Assembly: GCF_023586365.1 (NCBI RefSeq)
Contig: NZ_CP097759.1
Span: 496,001-560,000, forward strand
Direction of reading: 5' to 3'
DNA length: 64,000 nucleotides
Source: Blochmannia endosymbiont of Camponotus sp.
GTDB taxonomy: Bacteria; Pseudomonadota; Gammaproteobacteria; Enterobacterales; Enterobacteriaceae
Positions 54,999-64,000 of the stretch are shown one piece after another. The position numbers and the translations under genes are program-made. Numbering within the stretch: the stretch's first letter is position 1; each line of letters opens with the position of its first letter. The notes beneath the pieces were generated by a model that worked only from the letters and a program-made list of their open reading frames with translations, was not told the DNA's origin and ran no database searches.

Positions 54999-55710
54999 AT
55001 AACCCCGCTTATGCCTATATACCGAAAATCTTTACTTCAATAAGTGAATTACTACAGTACCGAATCATTTTATTCATATTACTCACACTATTCTTATTCT
55101 ATATTAAATATTCATAAAACACATCAAATACTGTTTGTATATAACTCTAATAGATATCAGTCTACAATTTCATAATTTCAGATTGATACTAACATATTCT
55201 GTAAACACACATCAAATATAAAAAAAATAAATCATCGCATTATTTAAATAAAATTACAGATTTATTATTTACAAATTTCATTTTTACAATATTTCAGAAA
55301 TAATAAAATTGATTACTAACAAATCACAAACAATTTCAGCTATAAATTTGAATAATGCTACAAGTATGAATAATTATTTTCGATCTCAAATTTAAAATAA
55401 ATTTATGATCTATAAAGATTTCTCACAACTACATTTATAAAATCTATAACCTCATATATTCCTAAAAAATCAACAAAAACCATATAATTAATAATCACTA
55501 TAACTGTATCGATGTTTATCGATAATACAATTAACTATATTTCTACAGTGAAACTGTAACAACTTTTACAACTTTTGAGCGATTAATAACATATTATATG
55601 TTATACTGGTCTTTGAAAGAAATATGAATTTCCAACGAAACTACAGCGAAATACATAATCTAATCACTATCTCATAATTACGAATTAATCATCCAAATTG
55701 GGTATACATT
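54999..55710. other. Spacer between orn and psd (ancestral rsgA site)
   Basis: A 712-bp divergent, AT-rich region where E. coli has rsgA. I find no supported ORF or rsgA remnant. It should contain the orn promoter and the psd-mscM promoter. TATACT at 55599-55604 is a possible -10 element for psd, but no good -35 box was found. Confidence 0.5.
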
Positions 55711-56601
55711 ATGTTAGAAAAAATACAGATTTTATTGCAATATTTACTACCAAAGTACTGGATTACTTATTTGGTAGGACTTGGAGCCTCATGGAAAGGT
55801 GGATGGATAACACGTTATGCTATTCTTCTGTTTATTCATATTTATAAAATAGATATGAAAGAATCCGATAAACCTAATTTAACCGATTATACAACATTTA
55901 ATGCATTTTTTACTCGAAAACTACATAAGAATGCTCGACCTATCGATAGCAATCCATCTACGTTAATTATCCCGGCTGATGGGATCATCACTCAAATAGG
56001 GAAAATAAGCCAAACAAATATCTTTCAGGCAAAAAATGCCCCTTATAATTTGGATGGGTTACTAGCAGGTCATGACAATATCATTGACTATTTTATTAAT
56101 GGAAGTTTCGTTATTATTTATATACCCCCTCAAAACTGCCATCGCATCTACATGCCTTGTACCGGAACACTCCGTGAAGTGCTATATATACCCGGTAATT
56201 TATTTTCAGTACATCCAAAAATTACTAAAAATATGCCTAATATATTTTCTCGTAATGAAAGAGTCATCTGTTTATTTGAAACAGATTTTGGCTATATGGC
56301 TCAAATTTTAATTGGCGCTATAATAGTAGGGAGTATTGAAACTACATGGTTAGGCACAATTACCCCGCCACGCGAAGGTGTTGTTAGACATTGGCGTTAC
56401 TCACCAAATAATACAAATACCGATGATTCAATAATATTACAAAAAGGGCATGAAATGGGTTTATTTAAATTAGGATCTACTGTTATCAATTTGTTCGGGG
56501 ACAAAAAAGTTATCTTAAACAATCTACTACAACCGTATGATATTGCTCGTATTGGAATGCCTTTAGCACAAGGATATAGTCAAAAAAATAATCATACGTA
56601 A
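55711..56601 (+). CDS. psd: Phosphatidylserine decarboxylase proenzyme
   Basis: Inner-membrane enzyme making phosphatidylethanolamine. It self-cleaves at LGST to form a pyruvoyl group; that motif is present in [12 protein letters not shown] near residue 253. The partner residues of the autocleavage triad appear as Asp in [11 protein letters not shown] and His in NCHRIYMP. The length is 296 aa against 322 in E. coli, mainly a shorter C-terminus. It shares the plus strand with mscM 46 bp downstream, the E. coli psd-mscM operon. Confidence 0.96.
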   Translation: MLEKIQILLQYLLPKYWITYLVGLGASWKGGWITRYAILLFIHIYKIDMKESDKPNLTDYTTFNAFFTRKLHKNARPIDSNPSTLIIPADGIITQIGKISQTNIFQAKNAPYNLDGLLAGHDNIIDYFINGSFVIIYIPPQNCHRIYMPCTGTLREVLYIPGNLFSVHPKITKNMPNIFSRNERVICLFETDFGYMAQILIGAIIVGSIETTWLGTITPPREGVVRHWRYSPNNTNTDDSIILQKGHEMGLFKLGSTVINLFGDKKVILNNLLQPYDIARIGMPLAQGYSQKNNHT

Positions 56602-56647
56602 TTTACATTATATATTTTTCAGAATCATGCAATAATATTGTGTCTAT

Positions 56648-59600
56648 ATGATTACTATTCAAAAGAAAATTATATTTTTTAAATATTTTTTTTTATTGAC
56701 ATACATAATAACATGGTTACTTCCATCAGTAACATTTTCTTATAACTTTTCAGATGAACAAGAAATAAAGAAATATTTACAATATGCACAGAAAAAAGAG
56801 CATATAAATGCTCATCAAAAAGCCATTATAGATGATTTACAATCTGCGTTGCATTTTATTTTTGAACGAAAATGTTCTAATATTAAAATTCAAGAATACC
56901 AAAACATCATAAACGACTTTTCATACATAACTCTTCAATTATATGAAGAGTATAATAATACATCTAATATCATCATTAATATCGATAAAAATCTTTCTGA
57001 AAATGAGCTAAAGCAAAAATTATTTCACATTGATCATCAATTAACAGATTTGTCGGAACAATTACAACGAGAACATGATCATGTACGTTCTATTAATGAA
57101 TCATTGATATTGTTACCGCAACAACAAATTATAGCTAAAAATATATTAGATAATTTAGAACAACGACAAATATTATATACAAATGCAAATACTTTAATAG
57201 AACAAGCTAAATTTGCTGTATTACAATCAGAGCAAGCAGCTAGACAATTAAAAGTGGCCGAACTTAAGCTTTCTGAACTAAGCATCAATAATCGTAAAGA
57301 ATTATCCCGGCTACGCATAGAATTGATTAAAAAAAAATACAATTATATAAACAATGAAGCACGTATACTAAGACACCAGTTAAATTGTTTATATCAAAAA
57401 GAAAAAAACCAATCCATTGATTATACCAAAAAAACACTATCAGAACATAGTAACACATTACCAAAATCCATCGAAAAACAATTACAAGTCAATCGTGACC
57501 TATTAATTATTTTAAATCAACAAACGCACCGCATGAACAACATCGAGTCGAAAAAGCAAGAAGTTGCATCATGTATATTACAAGTACGCCAGACCTTCAA
57601 CAACTTAATTGAACAAGCACAATGGGTAGATACATCTTCAGTTCTTAAAGAAACGCTGCGTTCTCAAGTCTCTAAGTTACCAGAAACACCTAAATCTCGA
57701 CAACTAGATCATGATATGGCTCAACTAAGAAATAAACGTCTACAATATGAAAATCAATTGAATAAAATAATACCACTATCATCGCAAATTAAACAAGACG
57801 ACGGCACACCGCTAACAACTCCTCACAAACATATTTTGGAGACGCAACTCACCATACAACGTAACCTTATCACTGCATTATTAAATAGTTTTGATGCACA
57901 AATCTTAGAATTAACAAAATTAAAAGCTGCTCATAGACAGCTTAAAGAAGCGCTACAAGATGTACAAAAAGCTACACATCGCCATTTATTTTGGATTGCT
58001 GATTTTCATCCAATTACTATATCTTATCCTGTAAACGTTTATCAAGATTTGTACAAACTATTAACTTTAGATGAATTTAATTACCAAATAATATCTTCGT
58101 TAAATAGGATCTTTACTACTCGAAAAACACTGATACTAATAATATCATGTATTATAATATCAGCTGGATTGTATTGTGCTATACATCATCATTATCAAGT
58201 ATTTTTAGAGCAATCCAGTAAAAAAATAGGAAAAGTAAATCAAGATACTTTCTTACTCACTTTCTATAATATATGGTACTCAATGTTGATAGCTTTACCA
58301 ATCCCGATATTATGGGCAGTCGTAGGGTATAGTTTAAATCATGATTGGTTGTATCCTATTTCTGTTGCAATTAATGACGGAATTAAAGTTACAACTTTTA
58401 TACTATGGGCATCCATAGTAGGAGCTTATTTCTCGTCCTCAAAAGGATTATTTATTGCTCATTTTGGTTGGTCTAAAAAAAGAGTTCAACAAGTTTTTTC
58501 GCATCATTATACCTGGGCTGTTGGAACAATTGTTTTTTTAATAATGATGCTAACTATATTTAATAATTATAACGACAGAGAGTTTTCCAATACTTTAGGT
58601 CGTTTATGTTTTATTCTATTATGCATTTATTTAACTTTTATTACCAATAACCTAAAACGTTCTGGATTGCCTTTATATTTAAACAAACATGATTCTTCCG
58701 ACAATATCATTAATCATGGTTTATGGAATATAATAATATGCGCACCAGTAATAGCAGCAATCTCTTGCATGTTAGGCTATTTGTTTATCGCCCAAGAATT
58801 ATTAGCACGACTGGAAACATCGTTATTCATTTGGATTATATCGTTAATCGTATACCATATAATTCGTAGGTGGACATCGATCCAACGGCGTCGTATTGCT
58901 TTTGAACGCGCCAAACAAAAACGAACTCTACAATTAACTCTAAGAATGCACAATGAATCTAATTCTACTCAACTACTACAAACTAACAAATTGGTATCTA
59001 ATGATGAAAAAACTAGTAAGATTTTAGATTTAGATACCATTAGCACACAATCATTGCAATTGATACGATCTATTATTACTATTATTGCCCTATTATTAAT
59101 GACTTTATTATGGTCTGAACTACATTCTTCATTTTCTTTTTTAGAAAACATTACATTATGGGATGTGACCTCTACTATAAAGGGGGTAGATAACATTCAA
59201 CCTATAACATTAAATTCATTTCTTATTGCTGTTCTAGTAATTGTTATTACCAAAAAAACAGTGAAAAATTTACCAGCATTTTTAGAACTTACCGTTTTAC
59301 AACATTTAGACCTCACACCAGGCACAGGATATGCTATTACCACGCTAATTAAGTATATATTGATGTTCCTTGGTGGAATAATAGGATGTTCTTTGATAGG
59401 CATAGAGTGGACTAAAATACAATGGTTAATAGCAGCATTGGGTGTTGGGTTAGGTTTTGGATTACAAGAAATATTTGCTAATCTCATATCTGGTTTAATG
59501 ATACTTTTTGAAAAACCAATTCGTATTGGTGACACCGTAACTATTAACAAACTTACCGGTAATATTACTCGCATTAACACTCGTGCAACTATCATTACTG

Positions 59601-60034
59601 ATTGGAATCATAAAGAAATCATTATTCCAAATAAAGAATTTATTACAAAACAATTCATTAATTGGTCCCTATCGGATACATTAACACGAGTAGTACTACG
59701 CGTACCTGCTCCTTTGGAAACAGATATGAAAAAAATAGTAAAAGTTTTATTACAAATAGCAAAAAATTCTTCTTTTTCCTTACACACCCCGCCTCCAGAA
59801 GTATATTTAGTAGATTTACAACAAGGATTACCTATCTTTGAAATACGAATACATATATCAGATATAAAACTGCGTATGCCTTTATGCCATCAAATGCATA
59901 TGTTAATTATAGAATATTATCAAAATAATGGAATAAAATTACCATACATACCTTCCTATCTTTTTAATAATCAACTATCTATTAATAATTTTGATTCTAA
60001 CTACCCGAATACAAATTATTACACAATAACATAA
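56648..60034 (+). CDS. mscM: Mechanosensitive channel MscM (YjeP)
   Basis: Large MscS-family channel opened by membrane tension. A signal peptide (about 1-30) leads into a long, coiled-coil-rich periplasmic domain to about residue 480. Many hydrophobic segments follow from about 495. The conserved MscS pore and beta domain is at about 920-1100, with LGVGLGFGLQEIFANLISG, FEKPIRIGDTV and ITDWNHKEIIIPNKEFI. The length is 1128 aa (E. coli 1107). It is convergent with efp over 13 bp; a weak 7-bp-arm hairpin spans both ends. epmA, next to mscM in E. coli, is absent. Confidence 0.95.
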   Translation: MITIQKKIIFFKYFFLLTYIITWLLPSVTFSYNFSDEQEIKKYLQYAQKKEHINAHQKAIIDDLQSALHFIFERKCSNIKIQEYQNIINDFSYITLQLYEEYNNTSNIIINIDKNLSENELKQKLFHIDHQLTDLSEQLQREHDHVRSINESLILLPQQQIIAKNILDNLEQRQILYTNANTLIEQAKFAVLQSEQAARQLKVAELKLSELSINNRKELSRLRIELIKKKYNYINNEARILRHQLNCLYQKEKNQSIDYTKKTLSEHSNTLPKSIEKQLQVNRDLLIILNQQTHRMNNIESKKQEVASCILQVRQTFNNLIEQAQWVDTSSVLKETLRSQVSKLPETPKSRQLDHDMAQLRNKRLQYENQLNKIIPLSSQIKQDDGTPLTTPHKHILETQLTIQRNLITALLNSFDAQILELTKLKAAHRQLKEALQDVQKATHRHLFWIADFHPITISYPVNVYQDLYKLLTLDEFNYQIISSLNRIFTTRKTLILIISCIIISAGLYCAIHHHYQVFLEQSSKKIGKVNQDTFLLTFYNIWYSMLIALPIPILWAVVGYSLNHDWLYPISVAINDGIKVTTFILWASIVGAYFSSSKGLFIAHFGWSKKRVQQVFSHHYTWAVGTIVFLIMMLTIFNNYNDREFSNTLGRLCFILLCIYLTFITNNLKRSGLPLYLNKHDSSDNIINHGLWNIIICAPVIAAISCMLGYLFIAQELLARLETSLFIWIISLIVYHIIRRWTSIQRRRIAFERAKQKRTLQLTLRMHNESNSTQLLQTNKLVSNDEKTSKILDLDTISTQSLQLIRSIITIIALLLMTLLWSELHSSFSFLENITLWDVTSTIKGVDNIQPITLNSFLIAVLVIVITKKTVKNLPAFLELTVLQHLDLTPGTGYAITTLIKYILMFLGGIIGCSLIGIEWTKIQWLIAALGVGLGFGLQEIFANLISGLMILFEKPIRIGDTVTINKLTGNITRINTRATIITDWNHKEIIIPNKEFITKQFINWSLSDTLTRVVLRVPAPLETDMKKIVKVLLQIAKNSSFSLHTPPPEVYLVDLQQGLPIFEIRIHISDIKLRMPLCHQMHMLIIEYYQNNGIKLPYIPSYLFNNQLSINNFDSNYPNTNYYTIT

Positions 60035-60047
60035 GTATTATTATGTT

Positions 60048-60614
60048 TTACTTTGCTCGGGATATATATATGCCTAAACGAGTATTAATTTTAATTAATT
60101 CCCCCAATTGAATAAAAAATGGAACTTTAACTACAGCGCCAGTGCTGACGGTAGCTAATTTAACGCCAGCCGAGCCAGCGCTATTCTTTTTTATTGGAGT
60201 AATTTTTATAATTTTTAACTCTACATAATCAGGAGGAGTTACAAGAATTGGTACTTTATTCCATAGAGTTACTATGTAATGTAATTGAGTTGTAATCCAT
60301 TTTACGTTCGATCCTATTATTTTTGCAGCAACTGCGATTTCCTCAAAATTCCTTTCATCCATGAAATACCAAAATTCATTATTATGATACACATAAACCA
60401 ACCTAACCTCCATGATATTAGCTGATTCTAAAAAATCTCCAGACTTGAAAGTCTTCTCTAGGATTTTACCAGAAATTATTTGTCTAAACCTCACACGACT
60501 AAAAGCTTGCCCTTTTCCAGGTTTTATGGATTCGCTACTAATGATAACACACGGTTCTTTATTTTGAATGATCTTAAGTCCAGTTTTAAATTCATTAATG
60601 CTGTACAATACCAT
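60048..60614 (-). CDS. efp: Elongation factor P
   Basis: Relieves ribosome stalling at polyproline. The three-domain length (188 aa) equals E. coli. The modified lysine is kept as Lys34 in [12 protein letters not shown]. Other matches are [24 protein letters not shown] and [11 protein letters not shown]. In E. coli Lys34 is beta-lysylated by EpmA after EpmB makes beta-lysine. Those genes flank mscM and efp in E. coli but are missing here. The gene lies after groEL, separated by a 38-bp perfect inverted repeat. Confidence 0.96.
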   Translation of the reverse strand: MVLYSINEFKTGLKIIQNKEPCVIISSESIKPGKGQAFSRVRFRQIISGKILEKTFKSGDFLESANIMEVRLVYVYHNNEFWYFMDERNFEEIAVAAKIIGSNVKWITTQLHYIVTLWNKVPILVTPPDYVELKIIKITPIKKNSAGSAGVKLATVSTGAVVKVPFFIQLGELIKINTRLGIYISRAK

Positions 60615-60653
60615 AAAAATTATTCTGAATAAAATCTATAAAAATTAATTAAC

Positions 60654-60731
60654 ATTTTACGATAATCACTGAAACAAACAACCCTAATCTAGTTAGATTA
60701 GGGTTGTTTGTTTCAGTGATTATCGTAAAAT
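60654..60731 (-). terminator. 38-bp perfect inverted repeat after groEL
   Basis: Arms 60654-60691 and 60694-60731 are exact reverse complements separated by two bases. It starts nine nt after the groEL stop and ends about 40 nt before the efp ATG. On the minus strand a T-rich stretch follows. It is likely the groESL terminator or a very stable 3' stem. Confidence 0.75.
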
Positions 60732-60740
60732 TGATCTCAA

Positions 60741-62408
<1,668 letters not shown>

Positions 62409-62427
62409 TTAATAAGTTAGTCGCGAA

Positions 62428-62721
62428 TTATTTCTCAACGATAGCAAGGATATCGCTTTCTGACATAATCAATACTTCTTCATTATCAATTTTCTCCACT
62501 TTCACACCATACCCGTCATTGAAAATTACGGTATCACCAATACGTACATCTAAAGCTTTTACCCCCCCGTTTTCCAAAACGCGGCCATGACCAACAGCCA
62601 ATACTTCTCCACGAGTAGATTTTCCTGCTGCCGATCCAGTCAGTACAATGCCTCCCGCAGACTTCGATTCAACCTCTTTACGTTTAACAATTACACGATC
62701 ATGCAATGGACGAATTTTCAT
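62428..62721 (-). CDS. groES: Co-chaperonin GroES
   Basis: Heptameric lid of GroEL. It begins [18 protein letters not shown], has the mobile loop [20 protein letters not shown], and ends SDILAIVEK. The length is 97 aa, as in E. coli. It heads groES-groEL and is preceded by a strong sigma-32-like promoter. Confidence 0.98.
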   Translation of the reverse strand: MKIRPLHDRVIVKRKEVESKSAGGIVLTGSAAGKSTRGEVLAVGHGRVLENGGVKALDVRIGDTVIFNDGYGVKVEKIDNEEVLIMSESDILAIVEK

Positions 62722-63134
62722 TTAATGCTCCCTAATTATGTTATCTAATTATTCGCATCCTACATTAATAAATTCTGACATTGAACATCAAATGCAAATT
62801 TTATTAATACTCATCACTTCAGGACAATACTTAAAATGGGGGCATTCAAGATTGCTTCAAGGGGGAATGCGAAAATTTTTATATATGTACATGTTCACGC
62901 CTTCATAAGTACATCTTCTTATAATCAATAAAAATTAATATTTATTTACTTAGTACTTCACACACAATCATTATCTAGTATAATGAATCAACGATTCATA
63001 CAAAACATCATGCCATTATTAACATGAATATACAATTAAAAATAATCGGTAAGACATTTCTTTTATGTTGTTTAAAAATTTTTTCCATAGCAATGTAATT
63101 GACAGATACCTAATCGAATTATTTACAGAGAAAA
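62722..63134. other. Divergent spacer between groES and cutA
   Basis: A 413-bp region holding the groE heat-shock promoter on the minus strand and presumably the cutA promoter on the plus strand, which I cannot assign. E. coli genes between groES and cutA (for example aspA and dcuA) are absent here. Confidence 0.55.
62834..62861 (-). promoter_or_regulatory. Sigma-32 heat-shock promoter of groES-groEL
   Basis: Minus strand CTTGAAG (62855-62861) is followed after 13 nt by CCCCATTT (62834-62841), a near-exact match to the RpoH consensus. It is preceded by a C-run as in the E. coli groE promoter and lies about 113 nt upstream of the groES ATG. Confidence 0.85.
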
Positions 63135-63452
63135 ATGATAATAATTTTATGCACCACACCTAACGATATGTCCATTGTTTTGAATTTAACAAAAGCTTTA
63201 TTACATCATAAATTAGCGGCATGCATAACTTTATTATGCGAAGTTCGCTCGTTTTATTATTGGGACAACACCTTGAAAGATCAGGATGAATTACAATTAT
63301 TAATCAAGACACGCAGTTCCTTAAAAGGAGCGGTGTTAAACACAATTAAACAATTACACCCCTATAAAGTTCCAGAATTTCTAGTGCTCCCCATTATAGA
63401 TGGGGAGCCAAATTATTTATCATGGATGCAATCTGTATTACGGAAACACTAA
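63135..63452 (+). CDS. cutA: Divalent-cation tolerance protein CutA
   Basis: Small trimeric PII-like protein linked to copper tolerance; its exact role is unsettled. It contains ILCTTPNDMSIV, KLAACITLLCEVRSFYYWD, KTRSSLKG and the conserved HPYKVPEFLVLPI. The length is 105 aa (E. coli 112), with a shortened N-terminus. dsbD (dipZ), which follows cutA in E. coli, is missing. Confidence 0.93.
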   Translation: MIIILCTTPNDMSIVLNLTKALLHHKLAACITLLCEVRSFYYWDNTLKDQDELQLLIKTRSSLKGAVLNTIKQLHPYKVPEFLVLPIIDGEPNYLSWMQSVLRKH

Positions 63453-63815
63453 TGTTCTATAAATACAAAAAACAGAACAATCATTGATAATGCAACCCCA
63501 ATAATTATAATCGCCACTTATGTAGTATATAAGATAAACTTTATTTTTAAAATTTAATTATAATCATAATATTTAAAAATTAGAAAAAGCAAATCCCATC
63601 TTATATTAAGGTTACGCAAATCTTCCTGATTGAATGAATAACATATAAATACTTTCTTCCAATGAAGATCTTATCTGAAACCATTTTCTATTTAAAAGTA
63701 CTTTTAAATAGAAAATGGTTTCATCGACAAATAAAATATATTGACGAATTCAAAAGAATAAAGATAATACAATTAGATTTCTTTTGTATACATGTGTAAC
63801 AAACACAACTAATAA
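63453..63815. other. Spacer between cutA and tRNA-Phe
   Basis: A 363-bp AT-rich gap. The only feature is the 48-bp perfect palindrome at 63676-63723. No dsbD remnant is recognised. Confidence 0.55.
63676..63723. repeat. 48-bp perfect palindrome between cutA and tRNA-Phe
   Basis: Bases 63676-63699 and 63700-63723 are exact reverse complements with no loop, centred on AAAAGTACTTTT. It lies 223 nt after cutA and 92 nt before the tRNA-Phe gene. It could form a cruciform or a transcript hairpin. Confidence 0.8.
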
Positions 63816-63888
<73 letters not shown>

Positions 63889-64000
63889 CATCTTAAAGAC
63901 CCCATCCAGTTGATTTGACGTTTCAATAAACTAATAATTATTTTTGCTGCATATCTACAAAATTTTCCATAGAGTTATAAACAACTCCAGGCATCTTCTA

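Noticed and set aside
59197-59595. 132-codon minus-strand ORF opposite mscM
   Set aside because: Antisense to the conserved MscS domain.
60028-60047. 7-bp-arm hairpin across the mscM and efp stop codons as a bidirectional terminator
   Set aside because: The stem is short and AT-only; too weak to call.
63938-64000. Short minus-strand ORF at the right edge, possible C-terminus of a gene
   Set aside because: An in-frame TAG lies at 63998-64000, so no longer frame enters from outside, and 18 codons without similarity are not supportable.

Overview
The window is AT-rich, densely coding DNA from a reduced gammaproteobacterial genome. Nearly every protein aligns by eye with an Escherichia coli orthologue, gene order follows E. 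coli blocks, and spacers are AT-rich and largely empty. I see no insertion sequences, phage genes or CRISPR arrays. Threonine, riboflavin-cofactor and folate genes are kept, many E. coli neighbours are deleted, and one gene is frameshifted at poly(A) tracts. Together this points to an insect nutritional endosymbiont, most probably the ant symbiont Candidatus Blochmannia. That name rests on gene content and recall, not on a database search.

Layout. (1) 1-13321 matches the E. coli chromosome around 0 and 99 min: ileS (partial), ribF, rpsT, dnaJ, dnaK, thrC, thrB, thrA, holD. (2) 13475-34756 matches the 71-72 min block: deaD, pnp, rpsO, truB, rbfA, infB, nusA, tRNA-fMet, tRNA-Leu(GAG), secG, glmM, folP, ftsH, rlmE, greA, obgE, rpmA, rplU, ispB. 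(3) 34995-63888 matches the 94-96 min block: ppa, tamB, tamA (broken), cysQ, rplI, rpsR, rpsF, rlmB, purA, hflC, hflK, hflX, hfq, miaA, amiB, tsaE, tRNA-Gly(GCC), orn, psd, mscM, efp, groEL, groES, cutA, tRNA-Phe(GAA). Rearrangement joints lie at holD|deaD and ispB|ppa. Most genes are on the minus strand; rpsT, ispB, ppa, psd, mscM, cutA and tRNA-Phe are on the plus strand.

How the genes work together. Translation and RNA metabolism dominate: ribosomal proteins, IF2, NusA, RbfA, TruB, RlmB, RlmE, PNPase, DeaD, oligoribonuclease, Hfq, EF-P, MiaA and TsaE. Protein quality control is well kept (DnaK/DnaJ, GroEL/ES, FtsH with HflK/HflC). Three sigma-32-like promoters sit in front of dnaK, groES and rlmE-ftsH. 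Envelope functions are SecG, GlmM, AmiB, Psd, MscM and the TamA/TamB pair. thrABC is the clearest host-provisioning pathway.

Nothing here looks like a wholly new system. The most notable signals are: tamA cut into three frames at A10 and A11 runs, each repairable by one extra A; a 38-bp perfect inverted repeat just after groEL; a 22-bp perfect inverted repeat inside obgE; EF-P with its modifiable lysine but without epmA or epmB at their ancestral positions; and encoded CCA lost from three of four tRNA genes.
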